Source: Acidimicrobiia bacterium
GTDB lineage: Bacteria; Actinomycetota; Acidimicrobiia; Acidimicrobiales; Poriferisodalaceae
Length of the DNA: 64,000 nucleotides
Assembly (NCBI GenBank): GCA_022820925.1
Contig: JAJEEO010000007.1
Coordinates: 149,279 to 213,278, forward strand
Direction of reading: 5' to 3'
Each line of letters begins with the position of its first letter. The stretch's first letter is position 1. Under the pieces are notes generated by a model. The model saw only the letters and a list, made by a program, of their open reading frames with translations, searched no databases and was not told the origin of the DNA. Positions 8,161 to 16,338 of this stretch are shown in pieces. The position numbers were made by a program, and so were the translations under genes.

Positions 8161-9183
8161 ATGGCTCAACCTCTGCGATTCGGCGTCGTCCACGATCTGC
8201 GCAGCCCGCCCGGCAGCGAGGTGACGCTGCCCGAGATGTACGCGCAGGCGCTCGACCAGCTCGAAATGGCGGATGAGCTGGGATTCGAGCTGGCGTGGTT
8301 CACCGAGCACCATTTCCTCGACGACGGCCACCTGCCCAATTTCGTCCCGATGGCGGGAGCGGTGGCGGCGCGCACGTCCCGCCTTCGCATCTCCACCGAC
8401 ATTCTGCTGGCGCCGTTCGTCCACCCAGTCCGGTTGGCTGAGGATCTCGCCGTGCTCGACAACATCTCGGGCGGGCGTATCGAGCTCGGCATCGGCATGG
8501 GTTACGCGGCGCACGAATTCCGCGGCTTCGGCATACCGCAGTCGCGCCGGGTGTCGCTCACCGAGGAGCTGGTGCAGATCCTGCGGTTGGCATGGCAAGG
8601 CGAGCCGTTCAGCTTCGAGGGCAAGCGCTGGCGCTTCGACGATCTGCTGGTGACCCCGGCGCCGGTGCAGCCAGGCGGCCCGCCGCTGTGGATTGCCGGG
8701 ATGAGCAGCAATGCGGCCGTGCGGGCCGCCCGCTTCGACACCCACCTGCTGCCGCAGGGTGCTCCCGAGGTCGTGTTGGAGCCGTGGAAGGACGAGCTGC
8801 GGGCCTCGGGCCGTGATCCTGACGACTACCGCGTGGGCATCATCCGCTCGGTTTTCGTGACCGATGATCGTGAGGGCGCCTGGCAGCAGATCAGGGAGGC
8901 GGAGCGCTACCGGGCGGGCGTGTACGCCCGGTTCTTTGCCGAGACACCCGACACGTTCACCGCGTTCGATGCGTCGAAGGGTGCGATTCCCCAAGGCTGG
9001 ATCGTCGGTGACGAGGACCACTGCACGGCCGAGCTGGTCGAGTTCATCGGGCAGTACGGCTTCACCGACGTGTGCACCTGGGGCGGACCGCCCGGCCTGC
9101 CGCCCTCGGTCATGAACGACTCGCTCGAGCGTCTCGGGCGCACCGTGATCCCGCGGGTGCGCGCCGCAGTCGAGGGCGGCTGA
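8161..9183 (+). CDS. LLM-class flavin-dependent oxidoreductase
   Basis: This is a complete 340-residue luciferase-like TIM-barrel enzyme. It shows the usual N-terminal pattern QALDQLEMADELGF then AWFTEHHF, the central LAVLDNISGGRIELGIG, and the later VQPGGPPLWIAGMS. It is shorter than the relatives at 1-877 and 16339, so it belongs to a different LLM subgroup. The start is set by a TANNNT box 6 bases upstream and by similarity that begins at once. It is divergent from the Baeyer-Villiger gene, with a palindrome at its promoter. FMN and F420 are both possible cofactors. Confidence 0.88.
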   Translation: MAQPLRFGVVHDLRSPPGSEVTLPEMYAQALDQLEMADELGFELAWFTEHHFLDDGHLPNFVPMAGAVAARTSRLRISTDILLAPFVHPVRLAEDLAVLDNISGGRIELGIGMGYAAHEFRGFGIPQSRRVSLTEELVQILRLAWQGEPFSFEGKRWRFDDLLVTPAPVQPGGPPLWIAGMSSNAAVRAARFDTHLLPQGAPEVVLEPWKDELRASGRDPDDYRVGIIRSVFVTDDREGAWQQIREAERYRAGVYARFFAETPDTFTAFDASKGAIPQGWIVGDEDHCTAELVEFIGQYGFTDVCTWGGPPGLPPSVMNDSLERLGRTVIPRVRAAVEGG

Positions 9184-9208
9184 GACTGCGGCTGATGGGC
9201 TCTGCGCC

Positions 9209-9976
9209 TCAGCGGCTGGCGTGCTCGATCAGCCAGTCGAAGCAGGGATCCGACAGTGCGCCGGTCATCAGCTCGGGATGCCATTGCACGGCGACGACGG
9301 GCAGATCAACATGCTCGAACCCCTCGATGATGCCGTCGGGGGAGTGGGCGGTGGCGACGTAACCCTCGCCGAGCCGGTCGGCGGCTTGGTGGTGCAGCGA
9401 GTTCACGGCCAGCTCGGGTCCGTACATCCGGCGCAGCTCGCTGCCGGGGGCAGTGGTGACGAGGTGGGGCGTGGCATCAGCGGGTACGTCGGTGCGTGCG
9501 TGGTCCGGCAGGTCGAGGTGCAGCGTGCCGCCGGCAGCAATCGTCAACAGCTGTGCACCTCGGCAGATGCCCAGCACCGGATGATCGGCGGCGAGGGAAG
9601 CGTCGAGCATCGCCAGCTCGAATGCGTCGCGCAGCGGGATCTCCTCGCCTCCATTCAGCGCATCGGCAGGGGTGTCGAACGCGCTGCCGGGGATGCCGGC
9701 CGAGGGGTCGATTGATCCGGGTTCCAGCCGGTCGGCGTACAGGCACGTGGCGATGTCCTCGCCTCCGGTGAGCAGCAGGCCGTCGAGGTGCGCCGCCAGC
9801 TCCTCCGGATCGGCGTCGAGCGGCAGGAACACGGGAATGCCGCCGGCTGCTGCCACGTCTCGGGCGTACGCGCTGATGTAGATGTCGACGTCGATCTCGG
9901 CGAAGACCGGCGGGAAGCCGCCGATGCGTGAGCCCTTGCGTCGTCGGCCCACGACTCCGATCAGCGGTTTCGGCAC
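9209..9976 (-). CDS. Gamma-glutamyl-gamma-aminobutyrate hydrolase family (peptidase C26)
   Basis: This is a 255-residue class I glutamine amidotransferase-like hydrolase of the PuuD/C26 type. The nucleophile elbow LGICRGAQLL places the catalytic Cys at 138, and VQWHPE near the C terminus supplies His and Glu of the triad. PuuD-type enzymes cleave gamma-glutamyl-GABA in putrescine breakdown, but no other putrescine genes are nearby, so the exact substrate is open. The start is a GTG with TAGGGT 6 bases upstream (leaderless type). It is convergent with the LLM gene, with only 25 bp between them. Confidence 0.85.
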   Translation of the reverse strand: MPKPLIGVVGRRRKGSRIGGFPPVFAEIDVDIYISAYARDVAAAGGIPVFLPLDADPEELAAHLDGLLLTGGEDIATCLYADRLEPGSIDPSAGIPGSAFDTPADALNGGEEIPLRDAFELAMLDASLAADHPVLGICRGAQLLTIAAGGTLHLDLPDHARTDVPADATPHLVTTAPGSELRRMYGPELAVNSLHHQAADRLGEGYVATAHSPDGIIEGFEHVDLPVVAVQWHPELMTGALSDPCFDWLIEHASR

Positions 9977-9982
9977 CCGACC

Positions 9983-9988
9983 ACCCTA
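9983..9988 (-). promoter_or_regulatory. -10-like box TAGGGT for a leaderless start at 9976
   Basis: On the minus strand TAGGGT is followed by GGTCGG and then the GTG of the C26 hydrolase. No ribosome-binding sequence is visible. Confidence 0.45.
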
Positions 9989-10119
9989 GGTGGGCACCTA
10001 GGGGCGTCCTCTGCTGATCGACGGGCAGGTGTACGCAAGTACCGTCGGATCCGTGGTGGCACAGTGCTCAGATCGGCGGACCGCCGTGCGCCGGGGCACG
10101 GCACCTGAACGGTCGCGTT

Positions 10120-11808
10120 GTGCCTGCTGAGCGCAGCGACGGTGTGGTGGTCGTGCCCTTGGAGACTCTGGACAGCGGACCGGCGGCTGGCGGGGACCCG
10201 CCCCCTGCCGGCCGATCCCAGAGGCGTTGGTGGCTTGCGGCAGCGGTCGTTGTTCTGCTCGTTGCCGCTGTGGCGGTCGGATCTCAGTTGGGTTCAGATA
10301 CGTCCAGCGACGACGCCGAGACGGCCGACGACGTTTCGGAACCGGACGCCGACGGAGCGTCGCCTGATCAAGCAGACATGGCGGAAGTGCCGGCCGCGGA
10401 TTCGGTGCCAGCATCCCAACCCGATCCCGACCCCGCAGACAACGAACCGGCAGATCCAGGTACGGGTGGGGAACTGTCAGAGGCGTTCGGCGAGCCCGAG
10501 CACCCGGTGTCCGGTGTCGAGCCCTACATCCCGAGCCGAGTGCGGCCCGCCGATCTCGGCCCGCCTGCGGAGGTGTGCCTGGGAACGCTGCCCGCCTATC
10601 GCATCCAGCTTCCGCTGCGATTCGCGAGCAGCAAGCCCGACGCCATCGATCACGTGTCGTGGTCGCCGGACTGCCGGCGCATGGTGTTCCGGGTCGGCGC
10701 CGCGTTGTGGACAGCCGACGGCGACGGCACCGGGGACATGCCGTTCCTGACGGCACAGCACGGGCTCAGCGATCCGGCATGGTCGCCCGACGGCGAGTGG
10801 ATCGCGTTCTCCCAAGACGCAATTGTCGAGGCGGAACGGACAAGTCACATTCTCATCGTCCGGCCCGATGCGCTCGGCCTCACCCAGATCACCGATGGTG
10901 TGGTGCTTGACCGCGACCCGGCCTGGTCACCTGACGGCGAGCGGCTGGTGTTCTCCCGGCGGGCACGGGTGTCGGGGGACGATGGTGACGGCGAGTTCGA
11001 CCACTACATCGTCGCAGTGGACATCGCGACCGGCGACGAGCAGGTGCTTGCTTCCGGCGTCGGGCCCGACTCGCGACCGTCGTGGTCGCCCGACGGCGAG
11101 CTGCTCACCTATGGCTCGGGCATCACGCTGACGGCGCTGCGCTTGCGAGACGGCTCGGCGCGGGTCATGCTGGCCGATGCGGCCGGGCAGGGTGCAGCGT
11201 GGTCGCCCGATGGCTCACGGGTCGCAGCGTTCCGCCACTGGCACGACGACCGGACGATGATCGTGGTCAGCGACCTGCCGGGGCTGTATCCGGGCGACGA
11301 GCACGTGATCGAAGTGGAGGGACTCAAGCCCTTCTCGCCGAGTGCGGCGCCGAGTTTGCAGTGGAGCGCTGACAGCCGACGCGTCTTCTTCTACGCCGCG
11401 AACCCGCCCGGCAGCCACTGGGCGTACTCGATCGTGGTGCCTGAACCGGCGCGCCCGCCCGAGTACTGGGCAGCGCTGGTCACCGTCGAGGACATGCTGG
11501 GAGAAGCCGGGTACAGCGAGGTCAGCGCACAGCACTCAGTCGACGTCGAAGCTGAGTTCGTGGTGAGGGGCCGCACCGCCACGACGACGGTCGAGGCATG
11601 GGTCGCATTCGAACGCACCGAACCACGAGGCTTCTTCGACGCCATCGACAACCCCCACTCAGACATGCCCGCCATCACTCGCGGCGATGACCACAACGGC
11701 GTCTGGTTCACCTGCAACAACCTCTACGGCGAAGTGCTCGCCCGGTCGCTGCAACAGGCCGACGCCCTGGCCACCACCCTGAAACCAGCCCTCTGCCCCG
11801 CCAGTTAG
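10120..11808 (+). CDS. Membrane-anchored TolB-like beta-propeller protein
   Basis: This 562-residue protein has a short cytoplasmic N terminus and one transmembrane helix (WWLAAAVVVLLVAAVAVG, about residues 37-54). An acidic Ala/Asp/Pro linker to about residue 130 follows, then a propeller built from PD40/TolB-type blades. At least five blades show W-S-x-D-G/S motifs such as WSPDGEWIAFS, WSPDGERLVFS and WSPDGELLTYG. The propeller should face outside. A C-terminal region of about 110 residues after the last blade is unrecognised. The GTG start is uncertain because there is no clear Shine-Dalgarno. Such propellers usually bind proteins or ligands; no enzyme motif is seen. Confidence 0.8.
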   Translation: MPAERSDGVVVVPLETLDSGPAAGGDPPPAGRSQRRWWLAAAVVVLLVAAVAVGSQLGSDTSSDDAETADDVSEPDADGASPDQADMAEVPAADSVPASQPDPDPADNEPADPGTGGELSEAFGEPEHPVSGVEPYIPSRVRPADLGPPAEVCLGTLPAYRIQLPLRFASSKPDAIDHVSWSPDCRRMVFRVGAALWTADGDGTGDMPFLTAQHGLSDPAWSPDGEWIAFSQDAIVEAERTSHILIVRPDALGLTQITDGVVLDRDPAWSPDGERLVFSRRARVSGDDGDGEFDHYIVAVDIATGDEQVLASGVGPDSRPSWSPDGELLTYGSGITLTALRLRDGSARVMLADAAGQGAAWSPDGSRVAAFRHWHDDRTMIVVSDLPGLYPGDEHVIEVEGLKPFSPSAAPSLQWSADSRRVFFYAANPPGSHWAYSIVVPEPARPPEYWAALVTVEDMLGEAGYSEVSAQHSVDVEAEFVVRGRTATTTVEAWVAFERTEPRGFFDAIDNPHSDMPAITRGDDHNGVWFTCNNLYGEVLARSLQQADALATTLKPALCPAS

Positions 11809-11944
11809 CGCAACGGGTCGCTGGGACCGGTCGCGGACGCCAGACTGCCGCGCCCTCGGCCCGGCCGGGTTGCCGACTGTTGGGGGTTGCGGCGCGGTAT
11901 ACCCGAGGTTGCTGGCATTTGGACTGACAGGGGCCGCTGCGCGC

Positions 11945-12952
11945 ATGACGAACCGATTTGTTGCCGTTGTGGCGTTCTCGGCGCTTGTGCTGTCGGCGCT
12001 GTCGCTGTTCGTCGCGTTGGGTGCAGTAGACGACGAGACACCGGCGGCATCAACGGCTCCGGCGGAGACCCCGGTTCGGACTGATGCCGACGACGGCCGC
12101 GATGCGGAAGTGCCCACAGCGACCGAAGCCACTGGCGCGGTCTCCACCACTCCAGCAACCGCGCCGCTGGTGACGGCAGCCCCGGCGGTGACCGCCGCCG
12201 AACCCGCCTGGCCGACCGCTTCGACCGTGCCTGACGACTCGTTGCCGGGCACGCCGGCAGCGTTCGGCCCAGCGAAGGGCACTCGGCTCGGCGTCATCGG
12301 CGTCAACCACGACGATTGGCTCAACCTGCGCGAGGTGCCCAACGGGACCGTCGTGGCGACCCTGTTGATCCGCATCGGCAACTCTGCGGCGGAAGGCCCG
12401 TCGCTGCTGGTGCAGGAGCCCGACGCCGTGGGCCACGTCGCAACGCTCGACATAGCGGGGCTGATCGCGACCGGTCGTACACGCGATCTGGCGACGTCCA
12501 CCTGGCACGAGATCCAAGCCGGTCCGGTAGTCGGCTGGGCGAGCAGCAACTTCCTGGCGCCGCTGGCACCGCAGGCGGCGCGAGACGTCACCGAACAGGT
12601 CGTCGACGCTGCGGGAGAGGTGCTCGAGACCGACACGCTGACCGAGCTCGCCGGCCTCGTCGTCGCCCAGTTCGCATCCACCGCCGACCCGCAGTCGCGC
12701 GTCCGGACCGTCGCGCCGCCCAGCGTGTTCGAAGGCGTGGCGGAGGTGACGATCGACGTCGTCGGGCAGCCGGACGATTCGGTGCGCGGCTTCCGGCTGG
12801 CCATCGCCGCGGACGCCGCCGGTGACTGGTCGGCTGCTGCGGCTGACGGAGACATCGCGGCCGACGCGGGGCCGTACACCCTGCGCAGCGTCTCGGTCAC
12901 GCCGCTGTGCTACAGCCATCGGGGCGTCAGCGACGACGGCCGCTGCAACTGA
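11945..12952 (+). CDS. Membrane-anchored protein with an SH3-like domain
   Basis: This 335-residue protein has a transmembrane or uncleaved signal helix at its N terminus (FVAVVAFSALVLSALSLFVALG) and a Thr/Ala/Pro-rich linker to about residue 110. A bacterial SH3-like module follows, running from LGVIGVNHDDWLNLREVPNG to the closing WHEIQAG.VVGWASSNFLAPL. An unassigned C-terminal domain of about 130 residues ends with two Cys that could form a disulfide. SH3b domains often bind peptidoglycan, so a cell-envelope role is likely. I start at ATG 11945 (MTNRF), not the ORF-track start, because the hydrophobic anchor follows directly. It follows the TolB-like gene with the same topology. Confidence 0.75.
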   Translation: MTNRFVAVVAFSALVLSALSLFVALGAVDDETPAASTAPAETPVRTDADDGRDAEVPTATEATGAVSTTPATAPLVTAAPAVTAAEPAWPTASTVPDDSLPGTPAAFGPAKGTRLGVIGVNHDDWLNLREVPNGTVVATLLIRIGNSAAEGPSLLVQEPDAVGHVATLDIAGLIATGRTRDLATSTWHEIQAGPVVGWASSNFLAPLAPQAARDVTEQVVDAAGEVLETDTLTELAGLVVAQFASTADPQSRVRTVAPPSVFEGVAEVTIDVVGQPDDSVRGFRLAIAADAAGDWSAAAADGDIAADAGPYTLRSVSVTPLCYSHRGVSDDGRCN

Positions 12953-13025
12953 CGCCGGGGCGCGGCGCAGGCCGTGGGAGAATCGGGCCGCGCCGCCAGC
13001 ACGGCGGGATCTCGGGGGTGCCGCG

Positions 13026-13463
13026 ATGAGTGATTCGGCCGGGACTGCAGCGGGGCCAGAGGCCTCGGGTCACTGCCTGTGCGGCGCCGTGCGCTACGAG
13101 GTGCACGGACCGATCCGGCAGGTGTGGAACTGCCACTGCTGGCGATGCCGGCGCTGGACAGGCCACTTCATGGCGGCGTCGGGATGCAGGCGCGCCGATC
13201 TGCGGCTGATCTCGGATGCCTCCCTGGCGTGGCACCACCCGGCCGACGATCCCAACGTGGCCTATGGCTTCTGCAGCGAGTGCGGCGGGTCGCTCTTCTG
13301 GAAGGTGATCGAGGGCCCGGCGGATCAGACCGACGACATCGCCATCTGCGCTGGCACGCTCGACCTGCCCTCGGGGCTGCGCACCGAGCGGGCGCTATTC
13401 GTCGACGACGCTGCCGACTATCACGTGCTCGACTCCGCAGTGCCCGGCTGGAGCCGCGAGTAA
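13026..13463 (+). CDS. GFA / CENP-V family zinc protein
   Basis: This is a 145-residue GFA-domain protein. Zinc ligands are visible as CLCG (Cys17, Cys19), CHCWRC (Cys36, Cys38, Cys41) and CSEC (Cys83, Cys86). The family is named for a glutathione-dependent formaldehyde-activating enzyme, but most members have unknown substrates and actinobacteria normally lack glutathione. The name therefore should not be taken as the function. The ORF track starts 68 codons upstream inside the previous gene. The ATG at 13026, preceded by GGGGGTGCCGCG, is the credible start. Confidence 0.85.
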   Translation: MSDSAGTAAGPEASGHCLCGAVRYEVHGPIRQVWNCHCWRCRRWTGHFMAASGCRRADLRLISDASLAWHHPADDPNVAYGFCSECGGSLFWKVIEGPADQTDDIAICAGTLDLPSGLRTERALFVDDAADYHVLDSAVPGWSRE

Positions 13464-13559
13464 GCGGGCGGCGGACGATCCTGCGAAGCCGTAGACGACG
13501 CCGTCGATCTCGCCTGGCTCAGCGCTCAATCCCTCCGGCCCGAAGCCGGCCACGGTTCT

Positions 13560-14279
13560 TCAAGGATCAACGGCGGCCCTCGACGCGTCGAGCCGGGAGT
13601 CGGGCGTGCGGTGGGCGAGATTCGCGACGGCAGTGGGCGTGGGGATGCCCTCGGTGAGATCGGCGGCGGGGGTGGGCAGCTCGAAGCGTGTCGTCAGCGG
13701 TACCACGCCCGCCCACCAGTTGCCGGCCATGTCCTCGGCGTCGTCGACGGGGTCGCCGGCGCGGACCTTGGCCGACGCCTCGGCCAGCGGCAGCTCCAGC
13801 ACCAGCGTTGCTCGCAGGTCCTCGGCACTTGGCGGTCGGGAGGCGTCCCAGTTGGCCACGATGTGGTCGGTCACCAGCTTGAGGGCCCGTTCCTTGGCAG
13901 CGGCGTCGGTGATCCGGCGGGCGAGGCCGCGCACCACCACGCAGCGGAAGTTCATCGAGTTGTGGAACGGTGTGCGGGCCATCACCAGACCGTCGAGGTG
14001 CGTGACGGTCACGCAGATCTCGGTCCCCTCGCCCGAATTCAGCAGGTGGTTGGCCAGCGCACCGTGCAGGTAGAGGTTCTCGTCGTCGCGGCCGTAGGCC
14101 ATCGGCAGCACCAGCGGCCCGTCGGGCGTGTCCACGCCGACATGGGCGATGAGTCCGGCGTCCAGGATCTCCCGCACGTCGTCGCTGCCGTAACGGCCCC
14201 GCTCGGCCATCCGCCGCAATCGCGTTCGGTCCGACGGTGCCTGCGAACTGTTCTGTGATGTCTCCGTTGCTGTGCTCAC
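13560..14279 (-). CDS. Pyridoxamine 5'-phosphate oxidase-like FMN-binding protein
   Basis: This is a 239-residue split-barrel flavoprotein. The segment AHVGVDTPDGPLVLPMAYGRDDENLYLHG is typical of the family that binds FMN (or heme/F420), and ARTPFHNSMNFRCVVVRG matches its second half. The family includes pyridoxamine phosphate oxidases, flavin reductases and many uncharacterised reductases. The track start is 45 codons too early: the GTG at 14279 is preceded by TACCGT and 6 bases, a leaderless-type signal, and the upstream codons look random. The 3' end faces the GFA gene convergently. Confidence 0.8.
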   Translation of the reverse strand: MSTATETSQNSSQAPSDRTRLRRMAERGRYGSDDVREILDAGLIAHVGVDTPDGPLVLPMAYGRDDENLYLHGALANHLLNSGEGTEICVTVTHLDGLVMARTPFHNSMNFRCVVVRGLARRITDAAAKERALKLVTDHIVANWDASRPPSAEDLRATLVLELPLAEASAKVRAGDPVDDAEDMAGNWWAGVVPLTTRFELPTPAADLTEGIPTPTAVANLAHRTPDSRLDASRAAVDP

Positions 14280-14285
14280 GCCCGC

Positions 14286-14291
14286 ACGGTA
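14286..14291 (-). promoter_or_regulatory. -10-like box TACCGT for a leaderless start at 14279
   Basis: TACCGT on the minus strand is followed by GCGGGC and then GTG. It fits the TANNNT pattern seen before many genes here. Confidence 0.45.
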
Positions 14292-14364
14292 CGCCGAACG
14301 ACACGGCACATCACGCTGATTTTGCGAACCTGCGGCGAAGCGGCGTGACTGGCGCCGGCGGCGA

Positions 14365-15282
14365 TCAGTCGAGCAAATCGTCCTCGCGGACACGGCGACG
14401 CTCGGCTTCCTCATGCTCGGGCAGGATCCGTCCGAAGAGCTGCCGGGTGCGCACGACCCGTCCGATCACGCCCGGCTGATGGGTGTAGGCGAAGATGGCG
14501 GCGTGGCGGGGCTGCGACGCCGCCGCCACCCGGGTCACGCGGTGCAGCGAGTAGCGCCCGCGGAAGATCTGCAAGTCGCCTGGTTGCAGATCAAGGGTGT
14601 GCACGCCTTCGCGGCCGCCCCGAAGCAGGTTCCCGACCGCCTCGAAGCCCTCGTCGTCGGCGGACCGCACTGCAGGCGCGTACTCGAACAGTCCGCCATC
14701 GTCGGCCGGCTGCACCAGCACGGTCACGGCGAAGTCGTTGGTGTCGAAGTGCCACGGGAACTGCTGACCCGGATCCAAGATGTTGGCCGTCAATCCCGCC
14801 AGCGGATCGTCGTAGCAATGCAGTTCGTCGATCTCGAGGCAATCGGCAAGCAGGCGGCACACCGAAGGGGCTCGAAACAGCGTGTCCATCGCGCAGACCG
14901 CCGGCCAGGCGTCTCCGGGGATGAAGCCGCTCGAACGCTCGGTGAAGGTGTTCACCGCATGGTCGTCGCTGAAATCGGGATTGACTTCGGTGTGGAAGTA
15001 CGGGTTGATGACCTGCGACGAGAAGTGCGTTCTCGGCTTCGCAGCAGTGATCTCGTCGTTGAGCAGGCGCACCGCAGCCGGGGTGACGAATTCCTTCAGC
15101 AGCGCGCAGCCGTCCGAGCGCAGACCCATGCGAGCTGTCTCGACTGCTCGCCAGTAGGCAGCGTGGCGCGCATCGCCCGGGTGCAGGTCTCGCCCACTCA
15201 GCGGGTAGCGCTCGGAGTCGACGAGGCCGTCCACGGTGATCGGCTCGTCAGAACGGGGCGGGCTCTCGCTGGTCATGCTCAT
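14365..15282 (-). CDS. 2-oxoglutarate/Fe(II)-dependent oxygenase
   Basis: This is a 305-residue non-heme iron oxygenase. The iron ligands appear as HFDTNDF (His-x-Asp) in WHFDTNDFAVTVLVQ and a distal His in SLHRVTRV, whose Arg would bind 2-oxoglutarate. The layout resembles the ArpA/BesD branch that acts on free amino acids or small polar molecules. Because Asp is kept in the HxD triad it should be a hydroxylase, not a halogenase. It starts 4 bp after the stop of the upstream dehydrogenase gene, with GGGAGG in that overlap zone, so the two are probably co-transcribed. The substrate is unknown. Confidence 0.8.
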   Translation of the reverse strand: MSMTSESPPRSDEPITVDGLVDSERYPLSGRDLHPGDARHAAYWRAVETARMGLRSDGCALLKEFVTPAAVRLLNDEITAAKPRTHFSSQVINPYFHTEVNPDFSDDHAVNTFTERSSGFIPGDAWPAVCAMDTLFRAPSVCRLLADCLEIDELHCYDDPLAGLTANILDPGQQFPWHFDTNDFAVTVLVQPADDGGLFEYAPAVRSADDEGFEAVGNLLRGGREGVHTLDLQPGDLQIFRGRYSLHRVTRVAAASQPRHAAIFAYTHQPGVIGRVVRTRQLFGRILPEHEEAERRRVREDDLLD

Positions 15283-15286
15283 CTCG

Positions 15287-16195
15287 CTACGCCTCCCAGT
15301 GCGGGACCCAGTCGCCGTCGAGCCGCAGCGACAGGTCCGCGTCGTCTTCGATGCGGCGCGCCACGCTCAGTTCGGGTGCGTCCATCCCGTAGCGCTCGGC
15401 TGCTCGCTCGAAGGCGCGCCGCGCCGCTGCGGTCATCGGCAGGTCAGCCCCGACGGTGGTCTCCAGCTCGGCCACCAGCGCGAGATCCTTCACGCACAAT
15501 TCCAGTGAGAACGACGGGTCGTAGTGCCCGGCGAAGATGCTGGGCGCGTCATGGCGGGCCACGAAGCTGTCGCCCACGCTGGCCTTGATGGCCTCCCAGA
15601 GGTCGCCAAGTTCGACGCCGTTGCGCACCCCGACGGCGAGGCCTTCTGCCAGTGCAGCGGCGCCGACGAACCACAACTGGTTGGTCACCAGTTTCGTCAC
15701 GCAGCCCGTGCCAAGCTCGCCGCAACCGATCACGCGCCCGAGTCGTTCCAGCACCGGGCGCACACGCTCGACTGCTTCGGGCTCGCCGCCTGCGAAGAGG
15801 GTCAGCGTGCCGTTGCGGGCCCCGTCCACGGCGCCCGTGACCGGCGAGTCCATCACCGCGACTCCCTCAGGAGCCTCGCCCGCCAGCCGCCGGATCAGCT
15901 CGGGGCGGCTGGTGGTGAGGTCGACCCACGTCGATCCTGGCGGCAGCGCCGCGAGCGCACCGGCGTCGCACATCACCGCCTCGACATGGGACGGCGCGGG
16001 AAGCGACGTCAACAGCACATCCACGCCAGCAGCTGCGTCGGCGGCCGATCCCGTGGCGGCAGCACCAGCACCTACGGCAGCCTCGAGCGCGTCGGGGTTC
16101 ACGTCGAAGGCCTTGACCGGGTGGCCGGCACCCGACAGGCGAGCGCACATCGGCCCGCCCATCGTGCCCAATCCGATGAATCCGACCGTCTCCAT
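15287..16195 (-). CDS. Beta-hydroxyacid dehydrogenase (3-hydroxyisobutyrate dehydrogenase-like)
   Basis: This is a 302-residue NAD(P)-dependent enzyme of the 6-phosphogluconate/3-hydroxyisobutyrate dehydrogenase family. The N-terminal nucleotide-binding motif is VGFIGLGTMGGPM. The substrate-binding signature is DSPVTGAVDGARNGTLTLFAGG, and the catalytic lysine is expected in TKLVTNQLWF. The ATG at 16195 directly precedes the Rossmann fold, with GAGGAT upstream; the track start is 35 codons early. It forms a two-gene unit with the 2OG oxygenase, which suggests hydroxylation followed by oxidation of a hydroxy-acid, but this is inference. A 16-bp palindrome lies 32 bp upstream of its start. Confidence 0.85.
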   Translation of the reverse strand: METVGFIGLGTMGGPMCARLSGAGHPVKAFDVNPDALEAAVGAGAAATGSAADAAAGVDVLLTSLPAPSHVEAVMCDAGALAALPPGSTWVDLTTSRPELIRRLAGEAPEGVAVMDSPVTGAVDGARNGTLTLFAGGEPEAVERVRPVLERLGRVIGCGELGTGCVTKLVTNQLWFVGAAALAEGLAVGVRNGVELGDLWEAIKASVGDSFVARHDAPSIFAGHYDPSFSLELCVKDLALVAELETTVGADLPMTAAARRAFERAAERYGMDAPELSVARRIEDDADLSLRLDGDWVPHWEA

Positions 16196-16227
16196 CGCCG
16201 CCACATCCTCGCTGCCGCGCCTTGCTC

Positions 16228-16243
16228 CAAACACTAGTGTTTG
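16228..16243. promoter_or_regulatory. Perfect 16-bp palindrome CAAACACTAGTGTTTG, probable operator
   Basis: CAAACACT/AGTGTTTG is a perfect inverted repeat and is AT-rich against the local GC-rich background. It sits between the divergent dehydrogenase (start 16195) and LLM (start 16339) genes. Its size and symmetry are typical of operators for TetR-type regulators, though no such regulator gene is in the window. Confidence 0.65.
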
Positions 16244-16338
16244 TTCGGTTGCCGAGTGAGCCCCGTTGAGGCTCCCCGGAACGACCAGACACCCCCCCAC
16301 CTAGGATGACCGGCGGCCAGTCGACGAGGGGGAGTGCC

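Noticed and set aside
6812-8224. 470-codon plus-strand frame
   Set aside because: It is antisense to the Baeyer-Villiger monooxygenase, which carries all the FAD and NADPH motifs. No recognisable domain is present.
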